From Scortum barcoo (Eukaryota > Chordata > Actinopteri > Centrarchiformes > Terapontidae), in contig CM041545.1 in assembly GCA_023238725.1 (NCBI GenBank), positions 20,365,501 through 20,429,500 on the forward strand: DNA of 64,000 nt. Direction: 5' to 3'. This document shows positions 40,201 to 55,200 of this stretch, in pieces (position 1 is the stretch's first letter; each line of letters starts with the position of its first letter). The notes under the pieces were generated by a model that did not search any database, was not told where the DNA came from, and worked only from the letters and a program-made list of their open reading frames with translations. Both the position numbers and the translations under genes were made by a program.

Positions 40201-43200
40201 TATTGCAGCCTGACAGATGTAATCCCTAACACGGCTCCAAAGTGCTGCACGCCACCACAAAGTTTGAGTGAGGGTTTATTTAAAAACAACCTCACACCAC
40301 AGGCCTCTTATGTGCTCTGTTCCTCATTTATTCTCCGCATAAATTCAAAGCCGAAGTCGCTCAGCACGATCCCGGCGAGCCTTGTGCAGACAATTTAGCC
40401 GGTTTACTTTAATGATAAACACGGCGAAACATGAATCAAATAAAAGAAAAGGGCTCGGGGCGAGACAAAGTAATTAGGACATGGGCATGTTTAATGATCC
40501 ATCCTTTAAATTTTCAGACGCGGACGTAAAGCCGTGGTAAATTTGTACGTTTGGTGTGCAATTTTGCTCATCAACCTTTCTTTGTAAGCCAAACAAACCA
40601 GCTACCATCCATAATAAATGTCATGTAGGTGCTTTTTAACAGAACATCAGTCTTAAACGTTTGTGTGGGGCGGTGACTTTAGTCCCAAAAACCTTCAGAT
40701 GTGTCCGCTGTGGGATAATAAATGAGCTCAGATAAGAGACCGGTTGTCCTGATATGTGAACGTTACAGATGAGGTGAAAGTGAAGGAAGCCACATTTCCT
40801 CCGGTACAGAAGGAACTACTGTATGTTTGAACGTTTTTTTGATATAGGATTTTTTTAGAGATGGGGAGCTCACATCTTGCTTACATCTTTATCATTAAGC
40901 CGTGGTTTAGCTCTGAATAATGAAAATAGTCAGATATAAAAAAAAAAAAAAAAGGCTGGAAAACCTGCATGCCAAACTGATATACCACTTCAAGCGGCTC
41001 CGGCTCCGCTCCTGTTTTGTGCTGCAGACTTTACACGGGCACCACGTCAAGACACAGTCCACGAAGCCTCAGCAGAGAAGATTCCTAAAGTGAGGGCCTT
41101 ACAGGATGCTCTGATCCTCGGCTATCACAGTCTGGCATCTGACAACTTAACATTCCTGCGTTGTTTTGCGTGCCCTTTCCTTTTGTCTCTATTCCCGCTT
41201 TTCATCCCGCCTTAAACTCGGCACTTGACATCAGCGTTCGTCTCTGCTCCTTGGATTGTCTTGTTTTTTTTGTCTCTGCATCTGATTGTCTCTCAGCTTC
41301 GCTCGTTTTCATTGGCCTGTGTCTGCTTGTGAAACTTCGATCGATATCAATTTTGCATTAAAGGGGTCGGCCTTTCGAATCCACCCCGTCTCCAAGCCGT
41401 GCGTGTCAGCACGGCCAAGCGAAATAGAAAGAGAAATGTTTTGGTGGTGGTCAAGATGTTAGCATTCTTTGGCCCGACTTGAGAGAGTCTCGTTTCATGG
41501 GACGGAGGTGTGTTTGTGCCGTGGGCTCGCTGTTTTGTGTTTTTCAAATTCACACAGCCATATCACAGCTGTCTTTTATCACGGCTCTCTCACATCGCTG
41601 GCATCTTACATTCAGAAACATATCCTGGAGGAATCTGAACAGAAAAGCTCTCCCAATCTTAGTATAAGTTGTCAAGTATGTCTTCAGTATTGATCGTGCA
41701 TTTCAAGAGACTCCAACAGCGACTTTGGTGAAATGCATTTTACCTACACATCACACCTGATTATCCATAACAAGTGACATCAATTTTAAAGACAAAATTC
41801 ATCATGTTTTTTGGCAATTTCTGAGAAACGATGCAGCATTTGATCAGTTTTTCTGTTTCTTCAATTTTAATATGATATATAGAATAAATATAAAGCAGCT
41901 GAATCACCATTTCTTTAACACAGCTTCAATAAAACTCACAGTATCTTAGATAAAGACAGATACGCCAGAACAAATTTGTGAATGAATTGCACAAACATAA
42001 GATTTACCTCTGAAGAGTCATCTGTGAATGCAGTGAGCATATTTTATTTGCAGTAATATAACTTTATGTTGAGACAAGCTTTGGTCATACACAGATCATG
42101 TGGGTGCGGGTCTTAAAAAACTCAACCTGTTATGAGAGCCAGTCTGCAAAAATATATACTGGAACCTGTGATGTTTTCTAATAACCCCCTATCTGACCTG
42201 CTCACCACTAATAAGCTGACAATAACAAGTACGCACATGTTCACACAGTGTCTTATTCATGTTGTACACCACAAATAAAAATGCTTTTTGAAAGGAAATA
42301 TTGAGATTTTGAGATAAAATCCCTTCACATGTAAATAAGCTGTATTATATTATTTTTTCACACATTGTATAAATAGGGAAACCTTGAACTTCTATAATAA
42401 TATGTTAATAAAATACCACCATGAGGGGTAAGAACAGTTTGAAATGTGACATAAATTAATGCACAAAAAGTTAGTGAAAATGAACCATAATGACCCTGGA
42501 CTGCAGAAAACTCATCAAAACTCAAAACTCGAGCGACCCTGAGTTGGTTGGTCCATTCAAACATAATGACATATTATTATATATTATTATGACAGCAGAT
42601 TGCGATGACATTTCATGCAGGTATTCGGAGGATAACCCTGTCTTTATATCTGGTGTTCCCCAGCAGATACTCTAAGTGCTTTTCATCCAGGATCTTGTGA
42701 AGGTAGATTTACATTTTTCATTAAGTTTGACGTAGTCGCGAAGGAAATTATGACATCACCTTCAGAAACACAGGCTGTACAGTAGGTCATTAACAACGGA
42801 GCAGCAGAAGCACTGAAACAACATGTGGAGGTTTAGTTTGGCTCAGTCGGTGGTTTCACCCTTAAACTGGACCCCTCTGCTTCCACGACAAAAATCTGTT
42901 TTTTCTTTCATATACTCACACAGATAAGTGGGCTGAATCACATGTAGATGTAGCCTACTTTTGTTTTTTAAGTGTACCATTTATTTTTATGGGATAGATT
43001 ACTCTAGAGGGAGAATTGAGAGATGCAGCAGATTGGAGCTAAAATTTAATATGCCGTAGATTTTGGACTGGTTTGAACCAATGACAGTGCAGGATTTCTT
43101 TTCCCTCCTGTGACTCAGACTGAATTTGTGGGCTTGTACGCAGACACTTCTAACCAAACATATCTCGGTTTTGGCTACCGACTATCTCTCCTATGCTATT

Positions 43201-46200
43201 ATATCATCCTTATCCTTATCCTGCAGGGAGACTGGATCAAAATGACAACATATAGTTGCAACAACATCACACTAAATTGATTCCAGGCGAAAACATTCGT
43301 TTTTTTTAAAGAGTTTTTCCGCGGCCTATCCAGTGGCAAAGACTCTTGGTGCCTGCTCGGATGAATATTGTACATTAAGAGGCTCCTTGCAGCACCGCAT
43401 CTTGGCTCCGTGACATAAATTATGAAAGTTTCACTTAAAAAAACATTAACTGCTGCTGTCCAGTAATTGAATTGTGGTTGAGATTGCTTTACATAAAACA
43501 CTCAGCGCTGCTTTTCTGTCGCCTTCGAACGTTTTTCTCCATGCAGGGATGCTGATGTCGGACATTTGTTGGGAAGCGCCACTTTGGTCCAGACTGAAAT
43601 ATCTCATCAATTATTTGATGGATTGCCATTAAATTGTGTACAGACGTCCACGATCCCCTGTGGATGAATCTTACTGACATTAGTGATCCGCTGACTTTTC
43701 CTTTAACGCTGCCAGGAGATTAAAATGCTTATTTCTGATAAATAAAATGTCACCATTGGATTGATTGCAACTAAACTTGGTACGAGAGCATGAATCCTGC
43801 TGAATTAAATGATCCCTACGCTTATCAGAGTTTTCATGTATCTAATGAAACATCTCGACATCTACCTGATGGATTATCAGAGAAACGTTTGCATAGACAT
43901 TCATGGTTCCCAGATGACTTTGGTGATCCACTGGACTTTCCATCTATCACCATCATCAAGTCAAAATTTTCATTCGTCCAATACTTTTATTTGTTGCCTA
44001 ATACCTGCAAAATACCTGCAAAACTAACAATAATTCCCATCAGCCTCAACTGTAGTTTGTCATTCGTGCTAATTAGTAAATGTGAACATGCTTAACGACT
44101 ATAAGATGGTGAACATTATACATGCTAAACATCAGCATGTTTGAATTGTCACTGTGATTATATTAACTTGCTGACGTTAGCATTTAGCACAAACCACCCC
44201 CGTGCATAAATTCAGCCTCACAGAGCATGCGGCTGGATAAATACTTCTGGTCATCTACTTTTCTACAGATTAATAAAACAAACCCAATTAAAATGTCCAA
44301 AATAAAACAGTATGTTCAACATGGATATTTTATATTACCACAAACTCTTAAAGACTGATGAGGTAAGGACTGATTGACTCACATACAATGCTCCCACATG
44401 TAATTATTCTCAGCTATCTCGACAGGTTTTAATTATATTGTCTGTGTTTTGAGACGACTGCCAACAGCGTCCTGTTCTTTTCAAACAAATTGCACTTGAC
44501 TGGTAATAGATGAGGCTTTTTATTTGATACACGGAGGACTCGACTGTCCGTCAGAGACATAAAACAGGATGATTTAACCGGAGAAGAAGTGCTATGTAAG
44601 CAGAGCAGTGTTTCCAGACACTTGATATGTGTGTTAATGCAGAGCTGGCATTGTTTGCAAAACACCAGCATGACTGTGTGATCTTCACGCCAGCGGATAA
44701 CCAATAATTTTCCTCTTATTTGTCTTTGACGTGACTGTCACTTTTATGGACGTCTGTGTCTCCTTGACTGTTGAGGACGCCGAGGTTTCCTTCGTTAGTT
44801 AGCAGCTCTGTGGGCCAAAACAGTGATTTTTTTCCAGTAAAACCTTCTGGCTGCTTAGCACTTCCGATGTCCTAGAAACGTCAAATCCTAAAATTCAGTC
44901 TATTATTTAGTTTTGACAATAGTTTGAATAGCTTGACTTCCCTCTTTTCTGCCTGCGTGTGCTGTAATTTATGCACGATTGATGTCCCCTAAAACCACAG
45001 CGGTGTCAAATATCTACACATGAATAGAAAGCCTTAAACAAAATTGGCCGGTCGCGAGGTATATTTAAGCCAAATGTTTGTGGCTTTGTGTCACTTGCAA
45101 TAAATGTTACTTCCAGGAAGTGACAGACTGAAACACATCATCATGCAGACTAAAGAAAGCAGCGTACACCTCACTGTCCTCCTCTTCAATAAAAGGCCTC
45201 ATTCAGCTCTCAGCTATAGTGATTATGTGCCGCCGGGCCCAGCTGACTCGCAGGAAATACGTGTACACAAACAGCGAGCGGCGGCCGTTCGGGGCAGGAC
45301 GGCCTCGGCGCTGCCTGTGGCGTTTGTTTATCCAACGTGCTGTAATGTTATGAGAACGGCTGCTCGGGTCCTGGTCGCAAGTTGTAATGTAAATATTAAT
45401 GCACATGGAAAAGGAACGCTATTTAAGGCTTACCATATGTTGTAATAATTTGAGCTGCTGATTGTGGAGACAAATGTCTTTTTAAGGATGTGGTTCTCGT
45501 GCGGCGTTGCTCTGACTGGGTACAGGTGTGCAGGAAGATTTCATGCAAATTAAATCTGCTTTCGGAAAAGATACGACTCCATTTTTGATTTTCCATTTAG
45601 TATGTATGGAAACAATAATACAATGTTCCTCATGCTGATTACAGACGAGACTAATGAGTGTAACTGGAATAAGTGAAATTATTTCAATATAATAAAAGAC
45701 ATCAATATGTTCTCTCCAGGTACATCGTGTAATAAAGGGATAAAGATTGAGGACGTGAATGCTGGCTTTTGATGTAAATTCGGTGTTTGTACAGCTAGCG
45801 GTCCCGCATCATGCTGCAATGACTTAAACTACAAGAACACTGACTTATTTTATTACAGAATATTTATTCCCAACTCAAAATGCTAACTCATCTATTACCA
45901 AACTGAGCCACCTGATCATTAGGCGCTGTTAATGGACTGTTAGGAAAAGCTGTCACATCATAGAAATGTCCAGTAAGCTCATAAAAACTCTGTACGTCTC
46001 TATAACCACGACATGAGCTGATCTGCGACCCTCTAACCTGAGCGGGCCCTTGCAGGAGCGTCGCTGCACGTGAATGAGAGCTTTCAGGTCGCTGGCCGCT
46101 CTTTATCTCTACCATCTCCCCTCTCTCGGCGCTGCTGGAGCGACACACAATCAGCATATTGTGCATTGACGTACATATTCTTGGCCTGTCTCGTAGATTT

Positions 46201-49200
46201 AAAACGTATGAAATTGGCCTGAATAAATAATCTGTGGAAATGCATGTCAGACGCCACAGATGTCACTCCAGAAGTGTGCGTCTTAAACTCTCCCTAATAC
46301 GAGCTGCAGGCCTGTTTCTTATGGAGGGGAACTTAAAGGAGCACTGAAGTGACACATTTTGGGAAGCTGTGATAATCCCCAGATCAAAACTAGAGTTCAT
46401 TTATCGACGTGACACAGCAGAGAGTAAAATTATACTCAGAAAGAAGAAAAAAAGTGCTCAGTGCCGGGGAACAAAGAAATGTTTTGCCGTGAGACAGCCA
46501 AAAACCGGAAAAACTGATTGTGATTGTGCGAGTCAACGCTAACAAAGCCGTGCGATGGAAACATCTGCGAAACCAGCGTGGCAGAACAGAACTTAATACG
46601 GCACAGAGGAGGGCGATAATGTTTATGTGTCAGCTCCACGGCATTTTTACAGTTATCATGTGTGTTTGCTTTTGAAGCAAATATGGAAGTATTAAAGCAG
46701 AAAAGTGAATATGGAAGTAGTTTTGCTGTGTGCGCTGAGTCACTGTCAGTCCCAGAGCTCTGAAAAACGTCCTCTCTGACCCAGAGGATGATGCTGACGC
46801 TCGCTGTGGCGCAGTGGAAATTTTGTCTTTGGCAAAGGATGCACAGGTGTGTCCTCACTGCCAAGCCTTTTAGTGTCTTCTCGCCCCAGTTGAGAACTTG
46901 AAAGCAGCTATAACATTTAGATTTACATAATTTCTTTACAGCGTTAGGACACAAGAGACTGAGACATGTAGGTATCTCCGGAAACTAATATTTCTATTTA
47001 CATCATCAGAGTATTTTGCAGAGAAACTAGGATAAAAGGGATAAAAATTTGGAAAAACATGCATGTGTGTATGCTAATTATCAAGTTCAGACATTGTTTG
47101 TGATGTTGGAATGTAGAAAACAAATCATTTAAATGCACACACTGCATTTTGGGCTTTATCTACATTATCAAGATCAGGACTTCATCAGCATGAGAAATTA
47201 AGTTTCTGTCCTTTTTCCTTAATGTTGTCTGCACACTCGCCTTTCTATCTCTCTTTCCTGCTGTTGTATTGCTCTGTACCTGTTATAAGCAGTACGAGAG
47301 AGAAGCTGAGAGAGGTAGTTGTCACAAATCACTGGCGTATTCAGGCCTCAGAGAGTCCACGCCTGTTGCCAAAGCCTACATCATACATGAGGCCTGCTTT
47401 CAGGAAAACACAGACCTTCTAAAACATCATTTTTCTGCTCCTACGTTCTGCCTCTTTCCGGGGAAATCAATCATTTTTAATCAAAGATGTCTGAATTTTG
47501 TTTTTGTTTGTAATTCCACGACCTTGGTCGGGCCTTTTTTATGGTTAAGTATGAAACATTTTCCTGTTAAGTTGGACTTCAAGGTCTGCAGAATGGTGTT
47601 TGCTTAACCATCACATTTCAATCAAAACTTTAATAAGAGTAGTATCTTCTTACTTTATAAGAAAAGTATCTTCCATCTTTTTATTATGTTGTTCTGGCTG
47701 CTTCAAAATTGAGAGAAAATCTGCTATAAAGAAGAATTTTGGTGTTTTTATAAAGCTTGATTTCACAAAAAAAGCTTCTTCTCATTGTTAATTTTGTGGT
47801 TTAGGGTTTCTTTCCTCAAATAATCAAACAGCACACAGAAATGTCACAGAGAAACACAGTGAAGCCTTTCAGGGACATGTCAGAATTGATGGTTTTGTGT
47901 GTGTGTGTGTGTGTGTGTGCCCCTTTGAAGTTTTGCAGCCCGCCCACCCCTCTGCGGCCCTACATTGTACCGAACAGCTCCATTTGTCCCACCTTAATCC
48001 CCTGACGTAAACTCACATAAATCAGTCGTTTCTAAACGTGGGCAGGCCTGGAAAAACTCTGTCTCTCCGTCTCGCTCTGGCCTCCAGCTCCCACGATGAA
48101 TTGAAGGGCTGCTGGGTATTCACTTAACCGACCACCTGTATTGATAATGATTTCAGGTCAGAGCAAGAAGGTCTCTTTTGCGCTGTAGCTCTTGTTTATT
48201 TTGAGAGGTGCCCTAATTAGGTAAAGTTTGAGAAATGATGACGTAGAAGTTCATGTTTTTCCACTTAAACAGGCCAGAAACAGCAGACAGAAGGTAAAAA
48301 GCTCACACAAGTCTTGTCACTTTTTTAAAAGATCCATCAGTCTTCATTCTTGCGGCAAAGCAGATGAAATTCACTCACATTTACAGAGAGAAAAAAGGTT
48401 ATTTAGTTGTGTTAGACCATTAGACCAGATCAAATGTTGACACAGCCCCCCCCTCAGCTCTTTTCTGTGGCGGGGATACTTGTTAGTCGTAGAGATGGGG
48501 CAGCATCGTGGTGTGTCCAGGCCTGGTCTCTCTCTCCATCGATGGCTCTGGGCCAGATTAAAGTGCCGGGGCTCATTGTTTACACGGCTTGGTGGTGCCA
48601 CGGCTGAGCAGCCCCAAACAATGCCCCCCTCCCCACCGCTCCCCCCGTCAGGGCCGGAGGGGAAAAATGGAGACCTCTTGACATGGCAACCTGAAGCCTC
48701 AATGCCCCCACTTCAGGCAGCGAGAGAGAGGGTCAGAGGGAGGGAAGAGGGGAAGAGAGGAAGTCAGAGATAAGGGATAATGGAGAGATGAAAATGGAAG
48801 GAGGCAGATATGAAAGGGGGAGGAAGATTGATTGAGGATAGAGGGAGACAGAGATAGAGAGAGATAGGGAGGTGGACGGAAAATGGCACAAAAGATGGAG
48901 GTGAAGAAGAGAGAGATGGAGAGGCAGTGATGAATGAAAAGGGGGAAACATGAGGTGTAAAAGTAAGAGAGAAGTCGAAGCACATCCTTTATTCACGCTG
49001 ATCAAAATCTCCAATATGCTGATTTTTCAGCAAGGAAATAGTTTAATATTTTAGGAAATAACCTCATTTGTCTGAGCTCATGTCTATGTGTTAAATATGA
49101 AGCTGTAGCAGTGAGGCAATTAGCGTAGCTTAGCATAAAGGCTGAAAGCAGAGGGAAACATGTAGCCTGCCCAAAGTGTGTGTCATTGCACAGGACAGCC

Positions 49201-52200
49201 TCTCTTCTCTGCAATCTCCATCACTTTTCTTCTGTTATTTTATTTTTATGTTAAATGTTGCTTGCAGTAGCTCATGGTTAGCATTCAGAAGTAGAGGTCA
49301 TCACTTTTCCTTTTTTTTTTTTCAGGTCACTTTCTGGGCAACAATACAGTCATTGATGTGCTTCGTCGCCAGGGATACGAGGTGGAGCACACCCCTGCTG
49401 GGCAGCCCATAAACAGGTAAGTTTACTGCTGAAACGCCCATGCCATAAACACACACACACACACACACACACCTACACACACACACACACACCTGTGTGA
49501 TTTAACATGGCAGCACACTGTAAATTTGACTAATCCCCCTAATATCATACAAGGTTAGAATTTTACAAAATGAATCCAATTTATCCACCTGAACTCAAAT
49601 AAGTCTTTCGTATAATTTTACTGTTTTTCCACCTCATGACTTAAACTTAAGTTCATATTTTTATGTAAAAAGTAGGAGAAATATCTAAGAGAGAAGAGAA
49701 AACAAAAGAAAGAAAATAGCAGAGAGAGCAAGAAATACAGAGATGATGAATAAAGAATGGGGCTGAAAATATTATGTTTCGCCATCGTTGTTGCACATTA
49801 TGATTTCTTCCGAAAACACGAGTCTGTAAAAGTTGAAGGCCCATATTTTATCACTTAAATGGGTGTAAGGTTTCATGTCCTGGCCACATTATACGGGGCA
49901 ACCGCTGCCTTACCGCCCTGACAGGAATATATATTTCTCTCAACTTTTTCACTGACTGGATGTCAAATGGGAAATCGTTTTCCAAGTAAGCACAACTCCG
50001 TCGTTGGTCTGTGTTCATTTGCAGACCCAAAACAGATGTTCGAGTCCTGCTTCCTTGTGAGAAATGTGTTGTCTGCAAATAATGAAAAACTGCACTCGGT
50101 AGTTATCCACTGAGTGATTTTCCTTTTTTTCCCCTCCAAACGTCCTTAAACATGAGTATATTTGTTTTATCGCCTCGTTCTGAAATGAGTTTTATGATAG
50201 TACTATTGTCACTGCAGAGTTCACTTCTTTTGTTATTTACTGGTAATGAACCACTAATTTACTGATCCTATAAGAGGCTGTTTTGCTGTTGAAGCTGATG
50301 ATCATAGAAAAGAAAAGAAATGTATGTAAGCAGTAATTCTTAAAAAATATATATGTTTTGCATTGTCTGTGCTGGACTGAATAACTACATACAATTTAAA
50401 TTATTCGCTGTTGTCAGAAGAATTTGAAATATAATTTGTGACTACAAACCTGCAGAACTTTTGAGCTTTTTGTGAGAGGAAGCCCGACAGACCGAGCTGC
50501 AGTTTTGTGTGTAACAGTGGAGTCAGGGAGTGCTGTGCGGTGGTGGGATAGCTGCGGGGATCTCTTAGTTTTTGGAAAATAATATGTGCCGTGATGCCTC
50601 TTATTCAACGGGGCGCTCTCTCTCTCTCTTCCTGTTTTTTTTCTTTCTGCTGTTTCTTCTTCTGTGTAGATTGTACTGCAGATAAATCTGACTAAATCCC
50701 CAGCAGCCACCAGAGAAGTGTTGTTGAAAAGGCCGACCTAAGCGGAGCTCATACCTCCTGCTGTGAAGCATGTAGTGCAGTCTACCATGGCACACAGCGC
50801 GGGTGGTTATCGCGCTGCAGATCTGTGTCCCTGCATGTGTGTGTGTGTGTAAATGACTTTCACACATGGGCTCTGTGTGTTTGATGCAGGATTATGAGCC
50901 TGTGATGAACCTGCATGCGACCCAGTCACACTGCACCGCTGCTGTCGTGGGTTAATCCCATGAAATCCACCGTTCATGCACACTGTATCTCCAAACGTAT
51001 CTGCTAAACTGCAGCATCAAACCAGAGCTTTTATAAGTATGTTTGATAAGCATATTAAAAGATATAAGTGAGTGTGTGTATGCATGGTGATTATTAAAGA
51101 TAGTAACTGACCCGGTTAGAGATGGCCAGCAGCTCATCAGGAGCAAGGAGTGTTTTTAATCAAGTCTCGGTTTTACTCTCATACTTCCCATCCCACTGCT
51201 TTAATTGTTTGTTTTTCTCTAGAAAATCTCGAATATGTTCTTTATTAGACTGCACATTAGTTCTTGGAAGGGCCAGAGCATCCTGTCCTTACAAATACAG
51301 GGATTCCTCCTCCCCTCTCTTCTCGTGGTTTCACTCGTCCTTTCCAGGCTGGATGTGACACATCCACTTTGTCGGGGTCACATCAGACAAATACTACTCA
51401 CTCACTGCAGCTCTGAAAATGTACTGCAGCTATTGTCGAACGAGCATACCATGGGCCCACATTCAAATTTAGCTCACTCACTGTGCACCAAAGAAAACAA
51501 GAATTGGTGGGACAACAAAATGAAATTACGAAATCAGAAAGTCTTTGCTGAATTCACAAAAACTTAAAGAACCATCTTACCCTAAAATAAGTGATAATAT
51601 AAGTTGGGAAAGACAAAAAAAAACTTATACCTCCATCTTTCAAACGTATCTTATGCTCCTGTGTCGTGCACCTTCTAGGAGGTCGTCATCCAGGCCTGCC
51701 TCGTCAGAGTCGGAGGAGCACCGCGATGACTCCCCTCTCCTGGAGCCTTTCCTCCACGAGCTCCCCCACAAGGAGGAGGATCAGGGGCGTTCCCTGGAGG
51801 AGGATCTGCTGCCCCACATGCTCCTGCCGCCGGATAGCCTGGAGCTCCTGGAGAAAGCCGAGAGGAGGATGCTGAAAAAAAAGAGGAGGAACAAGCAGAA
51901 GAAGCAGCGGCACCGGCATTTTAACGACCTCTGGGTTCGCATCGAGGAGAGGTAAGAAGATGGGGAGGGGGATGAAGTAATGAGCGTACACGGGGGCTTG
52001 TTTTTTTTATATACATCTGTCATCAATTACCGATGTGTCTCCTTTGCTGTGAAAAAAGGATGAGGAGACAAAAAGTCCCCCCGTGAGGACAAAAGAAAAG
52101 AGTATAACGGTGAAAAGAAGAAAGCGCAGAGAGGTTGTGAAAACTGGAAATGTGTAAGGCAGTCTTTCCACTTGTCTATAGAATAAAACTGACACACTTC

Positions 52201-55200
52201 CCGGTGTGGCGCCGCAGGCTCAAACAGCCACCATATCACATCACCATACTCATCATGCAGTCTGCAGACACTTCAGCACATACACACAAACACACACACA
52301 CACACACACATGCACTGCACTGCAGCGTGGTATGAGTCCAGACTAGTTTTCTAGCTGGTATAAGTGTCTCGGATGTGGAAAATAGCAGCCTGGGAATTCC
52401 TACTAAGTTTTGGTCTCACGGTAGCTCCAGGCGGGGACTAACCGGACAACAAAACAAGCTCACCTTTCAGACAAAAAAGGGGGGACACGCTGCACAAGGT
52501 GTGGTCTGCTGTGTTGAAACTCCTCTCAGTTTGTTGTAAGGGCAAACTGTTTTGTTTTCATAGATATGATCGTGCGTGTGGGCCGGAAGCAAAAAAAAAA
52601 AAACAACTTCATTTGACCCTCCGTTCATTTTCTGCACCTTCTTATCCTGTTCAGAGTTTGAGACTATCTCGGCATGCAGGCAAGAGGCTTTTGTCTATCG
52701 CAAGAACAATATAAAGCCCAACAACCACGTAAACTCACTTTAAAGCTTCCAGTTCACCTGACTTTGGAAACCGGAGCGTAAACAAGATGAACATACAGAA
52801 ATCACACAAAAAGACATTTACCCTTTATTTAAACATATATATGTTTCTGTGTAGCTATATATTCCCAAAGCTGTGTCATTTTGCCTCCTAATCAAAACAA
52901 ATCAAACATGATTTTTATCTGTGCATCATATTTTTTTATCTGTGTCCTGAACGAGCATATCTAACGAGCATCATATCACGCTGCAGCCAACAACCCTTCC
53001 AGGCTCTTAATTTGTGTGGAGCATAGAGCGTGTTTGCTGTGACTCGTATTAACATCATGCAGTCGGAGACTTGGACTGTTTACGCAGGAAGGTAAACCCC
53101 CGGTCCTCTCGTAGCCACAGGCCTCTGTTACGCATGTCGTCTCAGAACAATATTTGAAATCTGTGGTTCACATTTCCTACGATGTCTCCACGTGTCTCTG
53201 AAACCAGCAGCAGGTGCGCCCCCTCTCGAGCTTTTTCACTTTGCTCCGTGTTGATGTTACTTTACCCAGCTAATCCTCTTCCTAAATACGTGACCTTACG
53301 TCGGGTTGAACTTTCCTCTGGGCGCTGCAGTTTACTCCCACAGTCGCGTGAATGGAAAAATCTCAGCTGTTCATGGGTGTGAACATGTTGATCTCTTTCA
53401 GTCTGACAGATTTGCATCCACTTATACGTCCTATATCAGCACATGAACACTGCAGAACACAGTACAGTATATGTGTGAGCTCAGCCATCTCCAGCATCTT
53501 GATTGCTGACAGAAAATCATTTTAGAGCCATTTTGCAGAATACAGTCATTGTTTCACAGTCTGTGATGCTGTAAGACCCCCTGAACAGAGTCCTGCACCA
53601 AGTGTGGGCGGACCACATGTGAAAGGAAAAGAAGAAATGAGAGAAAGAAGTCTAATTTTTTACCTGGTTAGTCCACAATATGCCAGTGACATCAGGTCCT
53701 GAATGCAGTTGCAACTTTACACTAACAGGTTTGGTTTAGAAATGAATGAAACAGTGAAAAAAAAAGAAAAGCTGGTCCCATGTATGATTCTGCTTTTAAC
53801 ATGCAGTGGTTTTTACCTCCATGTTAACATGCGTTTTTCCACATACAGTATACACTATTCCAAATTACCGCTGGGAAGAAAAATCCAGCTGTGCAGCGTC
53901 TGTTCTCCGCAGGAACAGGAGGGGTTTGTGACTGTTATGTCTGCAGAAATGTTTTCTCTCTTTCTGAGAGGCCGCGCATTTTGAACGGAGAGGAAACAGA
54001 CTGTTTGTGTACACATGTTAGAAAGTGTGCACGGTGCAGGTTCTGTGTATATTTTAACGTCTGTAAAGGTGGCCGAGTGAGAAAGGAAGTGAGGGAGGGG
54101 GGACAGAAAAGACAGAAGCAACTACAACGTCTGTCGTGTTTGATGCTGGCCTGCAGGGCATTGTGTCACACCTGAGTTCACCCTCAAACTTAAATAAACC
54201 TACTTCATAAAAAACACCTAATATTTTCTCTGAACATTTAAATTTCTGCCTCAATAATTTACAGGAATTTTCTAAAAAACGTTAGAGTGCAGTTATCTCC
54301 AAACGGAGGCAGATTTATGCACGATAACTCTCTTTTGTTTGCAGAAAAAGTCAGAATGAAAACTGAGACATGATTTAATTTGAACCTTTGTTGAAATGCT
54401 AGACTTGTTTTCATTGTTTTTATGTTGACATTTGTTTAAAAAAAAAAAATCCTTCCCACTAAAACATAAATCTAGTAAAACAGAAACACTATCTTGCAAT
54501 CACATTTCTTTTAATATCGGATTTTATAACGCTGTGTCAAATTGCTCTCGCAGCCCTCTGGTACCCGGGAGATCCCGACTTCAGGAACTTGTGTGTGTGT
54601 TTGTTTTGCCTGGCCCTGTCCCAGCCAAAACCACACGAGAGCTGCAGCCCCGCCATCAAACGGGAGAGCAGAAATGATTTAATTGCCAGACTTGTTTAGA
54701 GAAAGGACAGATAAAGAGAGAAATAGATATGGCCAAAATATACAATATTGGGAGGGGAAGAAAAGAGAAAAGTGGAGGCTGAGCGAGTAGTTGGTTTACG
54801 GCCACGAGCTGATCAATGAGCCCAACGCCCAGGAGGTTTGTGTTTGTAAAATCTCTCCTGATTGGTCAGTGCTGTAGTAAGGAATTCCTTTGTCGAGAAA
54901 TGTTCCTTTGTAGACTTCACTATCATTAATATTTCCGCTGTTTTCCTCCTGCAGGCTGCATATTTTCTCTGGCAATTGTGGATGATTTTGAGGGGGGGTG
55001 TGGAGAGAGTTCTTCTGTTCTGATCACTACATGATTTTCCTTTCAGTCCCAAAAGAGCAGTACGGAGGCTTAGCAGGGCGAAGATGGCGAGGCCGTTAAC
55101 TGTAACTGCAGAATATGGAAAAGTTTTTTTGACTCGAGCTCAGAAAATGGTCACACATATCTTTTTTGGACTTCTGAAACATAAAGAAAGCAAAATGCCA

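Larger units (their letters stand above)
30121..49325 (+). other. trabd2a: Intron 4 of trabd2a (19.2 kb)
   Basis: GTTGGT donor and TTCAG acceptor after poly-T, phase 1. It holds clustered (CA)n/(GT)n at 32.4-32.8 kb and 34.26 kb, a module-repeat copy at about 43590-44240, a purine-rich tract at 48720-48980 and a short element copy just before exon 5 (49020-49180). CpG-retaining blocks at about 32840-33180, 40080-40240 and 45220-45420 are candidates for regulatory DNA. Confidence 0.88.

Noticed and set aside
43790..44095. 101-codon frame
   Set aside because: It lies entirely inside the module repeat, copy 3.
46436..46954. 172-codon open frame on the minus strand
   Set aside because: The translation has no recognisable motif, no splice context and low-complexity neighbours. 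It is consistent with a chance frame in intron 4.
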